In this document: positions 20,229 through 30,330 of the stretch, one piece after another
Numbering within the stretch: position 1 is the stretch's first letter
Layout: each line of letters starts with the position of its first letter
Source of the DNA: Nectonema munidae
Taxonomy: Eukaryota > Nematomorpha > Nectonematoida > Nectonematidae
Direction: 5' to 3'
Assembly: GCA_030549495.1 (NCBI GenBank)
Contig: JAUIRK010000207.1
Span: forward strand, 248,001 to 312,000
DNA length: 64,000 nt
Translations under genes and position numbers: made by a program
The notes under the pieces: generated by a model
Seen by the model: the letters and a program-made list of their open reading frames with translations, nothing else
Told to the model about the DNA's origin: nothing
Databases searched by the model: none

Positions 20229-21406
20229 GTAAGCATTATTTCTTTATGATATCAAAATCTTGGGAAATCTAACGAACTAATTTAGCGAAATCTAACGAAC
20301 TAATCTTGCAAAATCTAATATAACGAACGACATTATAGCGAAGATTTTCGTATTCCCAATAGTTTAATTAAATTTTCACTATAACGAAAATATGAGCAAG
20401 CCTCTACGTTGTAAGTTTATGATAAATAATTTACATCTACTGACTTTCTTGTGCAATCCACAACTGCCATATCTTCAACAAGTATAATGTGAACAAATGG
20501 GAGTATCATAAATAAGGCCCCATGTTCACTTATCTCTAATTTTAAAACAAAATTTTATTTTTTTTAAATTTTTGATTAAAAATTTTGATTTGTATTTTTT
20601 ATTTTTTTGCAAGATTTATCAATTTTAATAAGTGAAAAAATAGTTATGTGTTAACATAAAAATATTTATTTTAATTTGTTGAATGAGGAATGTGCATGCA
20701 ATTTTGATACTTCAGCCATTTCAATGCTAAATGAAAACTGTGAATTTTGATGATTTTTGTAACTTTAAACTTCATGAAAAACTTTTTGTTTTTCAATATC
20801 ATTCAGAAAATTTAATTTAAATTAACATATGGTAAATTTAAAAAACGTTGTTAACACGAATACTTTACTGAGGAAAGTAATTTAATTGGAAATAAAAGTT
20901 ACTATCTCTAATCATTATAATAATCACTTATATAAAAAATGTCCTTTTAGCGAAATAAAAAATCGCACTTTGTTTTATCCCATTTACGGCCAATGTTCCT
21001 ATTTTGGAACATAAGTAATTTCATCTTCGTCTGCTTTTTTCAATGACTTTGAATATAAATCGTCTGCGTTTTTTAGATATCGTCTGCTTTGCTTGGCCTT
21101 AAATGGGTTAAGATCAATTTTTTGTTATTTTTCTATGTTTATATACGTTATATGTAAATGAATAATTTTTCATTTTTTAAAAATAATAATAATAATTCTT
21201 TTTGAGGATTACGTGTATACTTTAGATTATAGTAAAATAAAATCAGTCCACGAATCATGAGCATAAAAAACCTATTTATTGAATTGCTTAAAAATATGAT
21301 AGGAAGCCACATAATATATTTATTAATTGTTCATGTTAAAGATACTAACCTATATAAATATAAATAATTTTTTATATTTTTTCTTAAAATTTGACATTTA
21401 TTACAG
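20229..21406 (+). other. Intron 2 of the unrecognised gene, carrying a TTAA MITE
   Basis: Bounded by GTAAGC and TTATTACAG. It contains MITE copy B (20989-21107). From about 20740 on, the sequence is present again at 23.9-24.87 kb. Confidence 0.45.
20989..21107. mobile_element. 119 bp TTAA MITE, copy B
   Basis: CCCATTTACGGCCAA (20989-21003) and TTGGCCTTAAATGGG (21093-21107) form the inverted repeat, with TTAA on the right and TTAT on the left (one substitution). The interior shares CATAAGTAATTTCATCTTCG and TTTGAATATAAATCGTCTGC with copy A at 16974. A third, badly scrambled copy sits in the duplicated segment at about 24163-24290. Confidence 0.75.
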
Positions 21407-21484
21407 GTTCAAAGCTGTGAAATTCAGGAGACTTCCAATTTTCCCGTATCAGAAATTGTGAAAGAGAATTTAATTGAGATGTAA
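21407..21484 (+). CDS. Unrecognised charged protein, terminal exon
   Basis: Acceptor TTATTACAG, then 25 codons in phase 0 (VQSCEIQETSNFPVSEIVKE, then NLIEM) and TAA. A strong donor-like GAGAT/GTAAGA overlaps the stop; if it is used, an acceptor at 21591 (TCTCTATAG) would add EISS and a stop. Either way the protein ends here. About 190 bases further on a CR1-like LINE begins. A second copy of this region at about 24.6 kb has lost the stop context and the donor. Confidence 0.45.
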   Translation, partial: VQSCEIQETSNFPVSEIVKENLIEM

Positions 21485-21745
21485 GATTTTTTTGATGTTA
21501 AAAAATTTCTCAAGAAATTTACTTTTGACACCTATGAATTATAGATTTGTGAAACATCGTCACCTATGGATAAATAATAATTTCTCTATAGATCTTCTTG
21601 AGGCATGGATATCACGTTGTATTTATCGGAGAACAACAGTGCTTGCGTTTCCTCAATGAGCTTCTCCTCTAACATAACATAAGTTTATTAAGCAATTTAA
21701 AGAGGCTAGCAGCCTATGAGAATTGCATCAAATATAGCGTATTTT

Positions 21746-22225
21746 TCAAGGAACGGCAAATCTTCTGTCTTTCCAAAATTCATCGAGTTTTTTTTCAAAT
21801 TCTTTCACAGTAATTGAGTTAACAACTTCATTAGGTAAGCCATTCCAGTGATTGTATGCTCTTTGGATTAAATATCTGCTTCTATACTTACTTTGAAAGG
21901 ATTCAGGTGCAAACTTCAGCAAGTGTGATCTGGAAATTCTCTTCGAATATTCAGGCAAAACTTTCTCATCAATCTTCATATTTCCTTTTACGATATTAAA
22001 TATTGATATCATTTCATTTCTCAGGCTTCGATAATATAAAGAAGGCAGGTCAATCTTTTGAAGTCTTTCAATATAACATAAATTTTGCATTCCTTTCAAG
22101 TGCTTTGTGAATACTTTTTGAACCTTTTCTATTTTTCTGATGTTGATAATTGATGAACTTCCAAAAATTACATTTGCGTATTCCAGAACAGGTCTGACTA
22201 AAGATTTGTATAAATACAGAGAAAT
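21746..22225 (-). pseudogene. CR1-like reverse transcriptase, C-terminal region
   Basis: The minus-strand frame contains SLRNEMISIFNIVKGNMKID, RISRSHLLKF, SRYLIQRAYNHWNGLPNEVV and FEKKLDEFWKDRR, the conserved end of CR1/L2-type LINE proteins. One frame change near 22225 separates it from the reverse transcriptase frame; the intervening residues KSLVRPVLEYANVIF are readable in the other frame and match the copy at 63.2 kb (KSLVRPILENGTVIY). Confidence 0.8.
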
Positions 22226-22231
22226 TTCGAT

Positions 22232-23396
22232 TTAAGATAAGATGAAGGTATTGTTCAACATGTGTAGAATATTGAAGGCTTTCTTGACAACGTGCAATAC
22301 ATGATCAGAGAAACAAAACTTTGAATCAACGATTAATCCTAGATCATTATGCTTTTCAACTTGGTTTAACTTAGTTCCGCCTATATAAAAACTGGCCTCC
22401 TCTTTTTTTCCAATTTGAAGGTGATAGCACTTATTTATATTCAACTGCATATCCCATTCTTTACTCCATCTATATATTTTGTATAGATCATTCTGTATAT
22501 TCTTCGTACCTTCACCCTTTGAACCCTTGAATAATTTTATATCATCAGCATAAATTTTTATATTTGATTTTAGATCATCACAAATATCATTTATAAACAT
22601 AGAGAAAAATACAGGTCCCAATACAGAACCTTGAGGGATTCCACTTATTATTTCTGAAGTTGATGAGCATAATCCATTCAATCGAACAATAAATTTTCTA
22701 TTAAAAATATAGTCCCTGAACCATTCTATAAGGTTTTCTCCTATACCATAAGATTTCAACTTTAACAAGAGTCTTTCATGGGGGACAGTATCAAAAGCCT
22801 TCTGAAAGTCCAAATAAATAATGTTCACAGTTTTACTGATATTCATTTCAAGGGAAAATTCATTAGAAAATTCAATTAGATTTGTTATTGTTGATTTTTT
22901 TGGAAGAAAGCCATGCTGTTGCCGCGATATCAAATTGTTTTTATCAAGATGGTCAACAACCTTGTCCTTTATAATCGATTCAAGCACTTTGAAAATTATA
23001 TTAATGACTGATATTGGTCTATAATTAGTAATGAGCTTTTTCTCACCTTTTTTAAAAACCGGTGATACACAGCTTAATTTCCATGATTCAGGTAGTTTAC
23101 GCTCCACTAAAGACTTATATAAAACTGTTAGAGGCTTCGCTAAAACATTACAGAGTTTTTGAAAAAAAAAGCGGTGAAATGTTGTCAATACCAGGTGATT
23201 TAGAAACATCTAGACTTTTGAGCTTATGGTATACTTCGGATATTTCTATAGTCATTCTATCAAAGGGTTGTGAAATTAGTTTAACTTCAACGTTTCTAGT
23301 CAAAAGTTTACCTTCTCTTTTATACATGGAATAAAAGTATTCTTTAAAGGCTTCAGGTAAAAACTCATCTTCAATTATACTACCATTTTCACTCAA
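22232..23396 (-). pseudogene. CR1-like LINE reverse transcriptase
   Basis: The motifs of a non-LTR reverse transcriptase appear in order on the minus strand: KSPGIDNISPLFF (about 23190), WKLSCVSPVFKKGEK, NYRPISVINIIFKVLE, QHGFLPKKSTITNL, IIYLDFQKAFDTVPHERL, GIPQGSVLGPVFFSMFIND, and the catalytic box IYADDIKLF (about 22550), then KEWDMQLNINKCYHL. The frame from 23209 to 22232 is open for 325 codons. A homopolymer A run near 23160 puts the first motif in another frame. The catalytic Asp pair is intact; the copy is nonetheless truncated and broken. Confidence 0.9.
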
Positions 23397-23481
23397 TATT
23401 GTTTCAATAGCTAAATTATTTTTCTTCCTATTAATATACTTCTATACTTTTTTTGAGTTTTGCTTGTATTCTTTAAAATTT

Positions 23482-23877
23482 TTACCTCATAATCAATTCT
23501 AAGTTGCCTGGTAAATTTTCTAAGATGATTGCTACATTTTTTATATTGTTCAAAACTATTTTTATTGCCATACTTTTTATACAGATTAAATAATCTTTTT
23601 TATTTTTATAAATAAAAATTGCATCTTTATTCATATACAATTTAAAAGATTTTTTATCCTCTAATTTAGGTACATGAAGCTCAATTTGTTTTTTCAAAAA
23701 AGTTTCAAAAATTTTCGAACTTCTTTCTATATCATTTTTATGTAAAATATTCCAATCTATTTCTTTAAAATTGTTCTCAATAGAAAAATAATCAGCAGAA
23801 CTGAACTTATACTTTGGAACAGCTTTTCGATATTGATGTACCTTTGAAGAAAGTAAAAGACACGCAATAATGATCAC
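23482..23877 (-). pseudogene. CR1-like LINE, linker between endonuclease and reverse transcriptase
   Basis: An open frame of 131 codons with KIFETFLKKQIELHVPKLED and YMNKDAIFIYKNKKDYL. This corresponds to the region after the endonuclease in LINE proteins, where a V-P-x-K-x-K...W-M/N motif precedes the reverse transcriptase. The frame match is weak but position and strand fit. Confidence 0.5.
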
Positions 23878-23899
23878 TTTTTGTAAGATTTGGAAGTAT

Positions 23900-24868
23900 A
23901 GTCAAACTCTGTATGAGATTTTCATCATTTTGTTACTTTAAACTTCATGAAAAACTTTTTTTTTTCAATATGCATTCGGCACATTTAATTTAAATTATCC
24001 TATGGAAATTTAAATAACCTAGTTAACTCAATTACTTTACTTAGGAAACTATATTTAACTGCACATTCTATTAATTATTTTCTCAGTCGTTTTATCCCTT
24101 GTCTGCATTAGGTCCTTTATAAAAGCAACTAAAAAGTCGCACTTTGATTTTAAAACCCATTTGCCAATGTTCATATTTTGGAACAATCAGTTGAATTTAA
24201 TGGTAGTCATGCTTTATTCAGACAAATGGCTTTGAAAATAAAACGTCTGCGTTTTTAGCTATCGTTGCTTAAGCTTGCCACTAGTAAATGGATTCATGAT
24301 CTATATTATGGATTATTTTGCTCTATGTTTATATAGGTTATATTTAAATGAATTTTTTATATCGATTTTTTATGATAAAAATAATTCAATTAACAATAAG
24401 TATATCTAAGTTATATAAAATTTAATTAGTCCACGATTTAATTTCATAAAAAACCTATTTTTGCAATGTTAAAAATTTTATAGGTGCCACATAATATATT
24501 TATTAATTGTTCATTTTAAGATACTAACCTCTATATAATTTAAATAATTTTTTATAACTTTTTTCTTAAAATTTAACTCATTTTTTACGGTAAAATACCT
24601 CTTACAATACTCAGGAGACTTCTAAGTTCCCCGTATCATGAAATTAGTGAAAGAGTAATTTAAGTGAGATTTAAGATTTTTTTGATGTTTAAAAATTTCA
24701 CTTGATCCTTTCTTTTGACACCTATGAATTATTAGATTTGTGAAATATTCTAAGTTACCTATGGATAAATAATAATTTCTCTATAGATCTTCTTGAGGCA
24801 TGGATATCACGTTGTATTTATCGGAGAACAACAGTGCTTGCGTTTCCTCAATGAGCTTCTCCTCTAAG
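23900..24868 (+). repeat. Noisy second copy of 20740-21672
   Basis: Landmarks of 20740-21672 recur in the same order and orientation: CTTTAAACTTCATGAAAAAC, GCCACATAATATATTTATTA, CAGGAGACTTC, GACACCTATGAATTA, and a final ~100 bases (24770-24868) identical to 21575-21671. The left part differs by frequent small insertions, deletions and substitutions, including inside MITE copy B and the terminal exon. The copies flank the LINE as a target-site duplication would, but the size and uneven noise suggest an assembly patch. Confidence 0.75.
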
Positions 24869-27800
24869 CAGGCCTCTTTCGAACTTGTCAAATGTTAATG
24901 AGATAAAAAATGAAAATTGATATTTAAAGACTTTACATTTAAAAATGATAGAAAGACATTGCTCTTCTTCAGAATATACTAGGGGCTCTGCTCTTTATTG
25001 CCCGGGACTATACATAAACTAACGTTATATGTCTCGAATATACCTCTTTTTTATATTTCAATTTAGTTTGTTTTTATTTTGTCTAACTAAACGATCGTAA
25101 AAATTTCTTTTTTTAAACATTTTACATTCTTTTTAGTTGATCCAAGTTTAAAAAAATTAATATACTTTTTTAAATAAGCAAAAAGTATTTTAATTTTTTG
25201 TTTGTTATAAAATATCATGAATGTTAAATATTCAAGATTTTTTATAAATTATTTTTATTATTTAATATTTTTAAAGCACTCTCTTTACTGGTGTAGAAGA
25301 GAATCCAAGATCATGAACACAAGAATTTTTTCATAAAAATTGATTAAATGATACATATAATTCTTATTTTGGGGATTCTTGTTAGGATTAATAGTGAGAT
25401 AAAACTAAGATATTTGTAAAAATAATCATATTATAATTTGTTCATATAAAATGAACAAAGAAGTGGTCTTTTGAATTTAAAATTGTTGGAAACAAGGTTT
25501 TATTCTTATAAAAATCAATTTAGAATTAATAATAAAACAAGATTCAGATTTACTGAATTTTTCGTTTAATCGTCATCGGGAAATAGGTTCTATTTTCAAA
25601 TTGATCACATTTCGATGTGCCAAATGTCTTGATTCTCCTTAAGATGAATGCAAAGCGCTTAACTGTAACAAGTGATTTATATATAGTCAAATTAAACCTA
25701 TAGTAGAGTAGTATTCACAATTTAAATATTCCTTTTCTGAAGTAGAAATTTTTATAATTAAGTTTCCTTGAGTAGTAGGATCTGTTGTAGTATCAAACTC
25801 TGATACCCTTACCCGACGTTGTGAATCTTTGTCCTAATTAAATAGGCCGCTATTTTTTAAATAGCCAATTGGTCGTGGGGCGAGAACCTTAGAGGGAACT
25901 CTGGATAAATATGTAAACAACTAAAAAAACATTGTTAAAACAATTTCAATTTTTAAAGAATAATTTGAATGTTTTTTAGAAAAATAATAAGTTTAAGAAT
26001 AATTGTATGGTTGCCGGACAAAATATCCATGGACATAATGTCGACGGAGAAAAAATTAATAGATAAAATGCAAATTAACATAATGTTATGGACAAAATGT
26101 CCACAATCCTTTGAAGAGGACATTATGTTGACACCAAGAATTTTAATGAATCAATCAAATAACTAATCAACTAATTTAATAATTAACTAACAAGTCAACT
26201 AAATTCATAATTAATTTAACTACTTATTCAATTCAATTAATAATATATTATTATGATATAAAGCTCTAACGATTTTTGACTTTGTAACCATCTCTAACAC
26301 ACTGATTCCAAAACCTTAATCTTAAAAACGGATGATTTAAATCATTATTTTAGTCCCCTTACAACCTACGTATTCAAAACACTTTTATCTTTTCAATTAG
26401 CAGAAATCAAATTTCTATAAATTCAAAGAGGCAAAATAGTAATTTTCTTACAAAGTTAGCCTTTTATAGTAAAATCACTTGTACTTATTAAAAAAATTGA
26501 AATGTATTGTACAATACTAAAACTAGATTATTTTACTGTTTATATCTTCTCTCAACCAAAATTTAGAATTTGTTCTAGAAAATTTCCATGTTGAAGTAGA
26601 TAATAATTAAGTTCCTTGTTCGCTACTATACTTAAAATTTTACTTCAAAAAATTCCACACACAAAAATTCCACCCAGAATTTCTATTTTCATGATTTGAC
26701 AATATTCATAAAGAAAATTTTCAGGGATGTAATTTTGATAGTTGAAATTTTTAGACCTATCATTATTCAATAGTTCTTAATATTTTCTTCTTAGCAATCT
26801 CTATTTATGTTTTATCTTCCAGATATACATCCTTCTTTGTCTTTCTTACGTTTTTGTTTATGCAGTGTTCCTGAGACATCTTGATATATGCTGGACTGGA
26901 AAATGTATTTCATTGTTTCAGCGATCGGTATCATATGTGCAATTAAAGATTCGCTGTAAATTGTTTCTAGGTTACATTTATAAAGTGGATATAGATCAGC
27001 AGGCAATTGTCCACGTCCCAATAAGTTTTTTTATATTTCAATGAGAAACTTTTTCTCTTTTAAATCTTCTTTTCAAATCTGATGTAGAAACTTTTATGCA
27101 ATAAAAATAATTACCCAATTTACTCTTCTCGAAGATGAACATAAAAAGTGTGATTAAAATTTGAAGAAAAAAAATTGGACAATTTTGAATGTTGAAAGTT
27201 CCCAAATCTACCATTTTATAGAAAAAAATACTTCCATCTTGAATGTGCTTATTAATTTTAGGCCACACGAAGAGAAGATATATATTCAATTAAGTGGTGA
27301 AACTTGTTTTCATGGTTTTGATGTACAAACATGGCTTCCTATAGACAGCATCGAAAGCTTAAGCTTCAATTGTCAGAAAAGATTCTTTGAAGACCTCATA
27401 AAATTTTGAAGATTCAGAAGCTCTCACATCTAAATTCATATATCACTGCGTTTTTACATATATTAAAATTTTACAAATTTATTTTAATTACAAAAGTGAT
27501 GATTGGTATTATTAACTTATTTCCATTTCTCATACTTGGGGTGTATGTTAGTAGATTTTTAATTTTATTACCTTTGTATACTGTCTGCTCATGAGCTAAC
27601 TACAATATTAGAATCAAACAGAATTAAAAATTCTTACATGAACTAATGTATATTTATTTTTTTTCGTATAATCTAGTCAAAATATCCTTGCTAAAGAAAA
27701 TAATCAAGATGTAATACTATCTAGAGAAAAATGCTTAGATTTTTAACTTTAAAATTTGTTTCTTTACTATGTTTTTGATCAAAGCATTGGAAAAGTAAAA

Positions 27801-30129
27801 AATCTAAAATAATTTTCAAAGTTAAAACTTTCCAATAAATATTAAATAATATCCAGTTTTTTTTGTCTTTTTAAGTATAAAAAGTACTTTATGATATCTT
27901 ATTAGATTTATAATTTAGATAAACATAAGATAAATTTTTGTTTCATTTTTTAATTTTTAATATGCTGCTTTTTTACCATGAAAGGTCGTAATTTTGATCA
28001 AGGTATATGTGTAAGAGTGTGGATGTTCAGAAACTTAGCCCCCCTCTGGTTACGTCTTTGAGGTAGGGAAAGGCGAAACAACGTTTAGTATTTTGAACAA
28101 TGCTAACCTACTTGTAACAAGAGTTTACAATAGAAATGATAAATTTTTAGTTTTTGGTATTGATTTAGAAGAATATGAAGAAGTGAATGGATATTTCAAT
28201 TCAAAGAAACAATAATAATTAGCTTAGTTCATTTTTGCATAAGTATAGGAATTATTTGGATGTGATTATGAAAATTTTAAGCAAACCAGATGGCGCATAT
28301 ATTTATACAATGTTGATTCAAGCTTCACAATATAAAAAGGATAGAGCTGATGAAATAGAGTTTTAAAGGATTTTGATAGAGTTATAATCTACTATTATAG
28401 TGCGAATAAAAGATATATTAGTGCAAAGTTAGATTTTTGAACATTCTTTTATACCTCAAGATTCTCCCTAATTTGTAGAAAATATAATACAAAGATTTTT
28501 AAATATTTTTCAAAAATTTATTATTGAAAATAGCATCCGTTATCTCTTTCTAAAAGGTTAATATAAAAACATAAGGTTTTTTCCATATTTACAATTAAAC
28601 CTAATAAAATATCCAAAATCTGGTTAAGGATTACTCCTAAAAAATTGTCTGAAATAAATGAGCAATACAAATGGGGTTCATGAAAAAAAGAATATATATT
28701 AAAATGTAATTGTTCAAAAGCTACAAATATAAATGACAAACATTTTCTACATTTTCAAAAAGTCAACTTCCTATGTGACTTGAGCGCCTTTTTAAAGTTC
28801 ATTTTGTATTATCAATATAATTTGGTGTGATAACTTATAGGACACTTTAAAAGTCAACAAGGTCAACTTTTGAATTCTAATGGCACTTATTCTAAAACAC
28901 GTAAATTCTTTTATTTTATAAAGTTCGTGTAAAAAAGCCCAAGTTATTAGATCAATAAAAGTCAACTTTTTTATAATCTATTTTTTCTAAGTAATATAGA
29001 TGTTATAAAAATTTAATAAGTAAAATCTAAAGAGCGCGTATTTAACAATTTTGACATTGCTTTTATATACCGAAGAGATCACAAAGCAACACTTTAAAAG
29101 TGTAGCTAAAAAATATTGACTCCTCTATTCTCGAACATAAATAAAATAATTGAAAAACGTGATCTTCGAATCTTACAATGAAAATGCATTTGATTTATAT
29201 AGATAGAAATATCGAATTTGAAAATGACGTATGTGGAACTACATGCAAAAACGAAACAATAAAAAGAAAATCATAAACATATGAAAAAAAGAAGTATATC
29301 TACACATCTTTTCAAAATATTAGATGATATATCTTATAATAATAATATTAATAATAATAATTGGGAAAAGTGATTAAAGAATTCATTTTTATGTCAATTT
29401 TTTTGCAAATAAAACCTTTTTACGTCACCTTTTTGAAGTCGTTAGGTCAATTTTTGAAAGATCTGAGGCTATGTTTACAAATATAATAGTAAATCGGACC
29501 TATAAATCTTCAGTGAATTAATAGGGAACAAATAGAATCAAAATTTTTTAAAGATATGGAATGTTACTCTACAAAATTAAGAGTTTTTACAATCAAAGAC
29601 GTGGGCTATCAATATATTATTTTGAAAAGAACTTATTTTGCAATATTCATCGACTTTGCCAAAGCAGATTTCAAAGAAACGGGAACGCATCTACTGCCGA
29701 AAACAAACGTTTTTTTCACTAGATCCTATTCATATCAAAAAGTTTCAAAAGATACTGTAAAAGTTTTTCCTTGATTCATACATGAATCTCAATCACTGTG
29801 CAACCTCCGATTGCTTTATCTGCAAAAGGGCAATTGTTTGATATATTCTATTCTCCCCATTTTAGCTTTCTCTATACTCCTTATATTATATTTCCTGTGC
29901 TTTGAAGATTGCATCCAGGTTGGCGTCTCCTAGCGGCTGTTTTTGGCCTTTGACATTCAACCCTCAGAAGCTATATTTGCTTTTTTTTAATGTAGAGTTT
30001 TGTAATTTTACATCATTTTATTTTATTTTTTTGCTATTACAGTGCAGAGCACTACTAATCAAAATATTATCAATCAATGTCGAATAGTGGGGCCTAGTAG
30101 TTGGTTTACAAATTAAACATAAAAGAGTG
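24869..30129. other. Gene-poor AT-rich region
   Basis: No recognisable gene. Short frames are present without a family match: on the minus strand 27021-26812 (RGQLPADLYPLYKCNLETIY), on the plus strand 27161-27409 (EEKIYIQLSGETCFHGFDVQ), and coding-like pieces at about 28100-28210 (VTRVYNRNDKFLVFGIDLEE) and 28257-28370 (KILSKPDGAYIYTMLIQASQ). They may be decayed transposon pieces. A GGACAAAATGTCC-type palindromic repeat is listed separately. Confidence 0.45.
26014..26135. repeat. Palindromic GGACATAATGTCC-type repeat cluster
   Basis: Near-palindromes GGACAAAATATCC, GGACATAATGTCG, AACATAATGTTATGG, GGACAAAATGTCC and GGACATTATGTTG follow each other within 120 bases. Several match the pattern GGACAWWATGTCC. 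They could be the remnant of a repeat with hairpin units; function unknown. Confidence 0.5.
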
Positions 30130-30330
30130 AGATAAGATAAGATGAAGGAAATTATTCACAAAAGGTGACTTATCAAACAAAAGAAGATCAATGTTGAAAT
30201 CTCCAACCATTATCTCTTCATAATTTTTATTCAACGAATTTAGATAAAGATTAAAATCGAGGAAAAATTTATCAATAGCGTCTTTATAATTAATTGGAGG
30301 GTGATAAAGGTTATGAATAATAATTTTTTT
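30130..30330 (-). mobile_element. LINE endonuclease fragment
   Basis: The minus strand reads IIIHNLYHPPINYKDAIDKF, then FNLYLNSLNKNYEEIMVGDF and NIDLLLF. The G-DFN motif and the Y-(R/H)-P-P motif before it are diagnostic of the apurinic-like endonuclease of CR1/Jockey-type LINEs. Only this piece is open; neighbouring sequence up to about 31.2 kb may be more of the same element but is too decayed to claim. Confidence 0.7.

Larger units (their letters stand above)
21673..23890 (-). mobile_element. CR1-like LINE, 5'-truncated
   Basis: A non-LTR retrotransposon on the minus strand. Its 3' end at the left carries the tail CTTATGTTATG (complement of CATAACATAAG) preceded by GCTTAATAAAC, shared with the copies at 13.9-14.1 and 62.8 kb. 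It contains a linker region (23482-23877), a reverse transcriptase (23396-22232) and the CR1-type C-terminal region (22230-21746). The endonuclease is missing, so it is 5'-truncated. It is flanked by a ~0.93 kb duplication (see 23900-24868). Confidence 0.85.
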
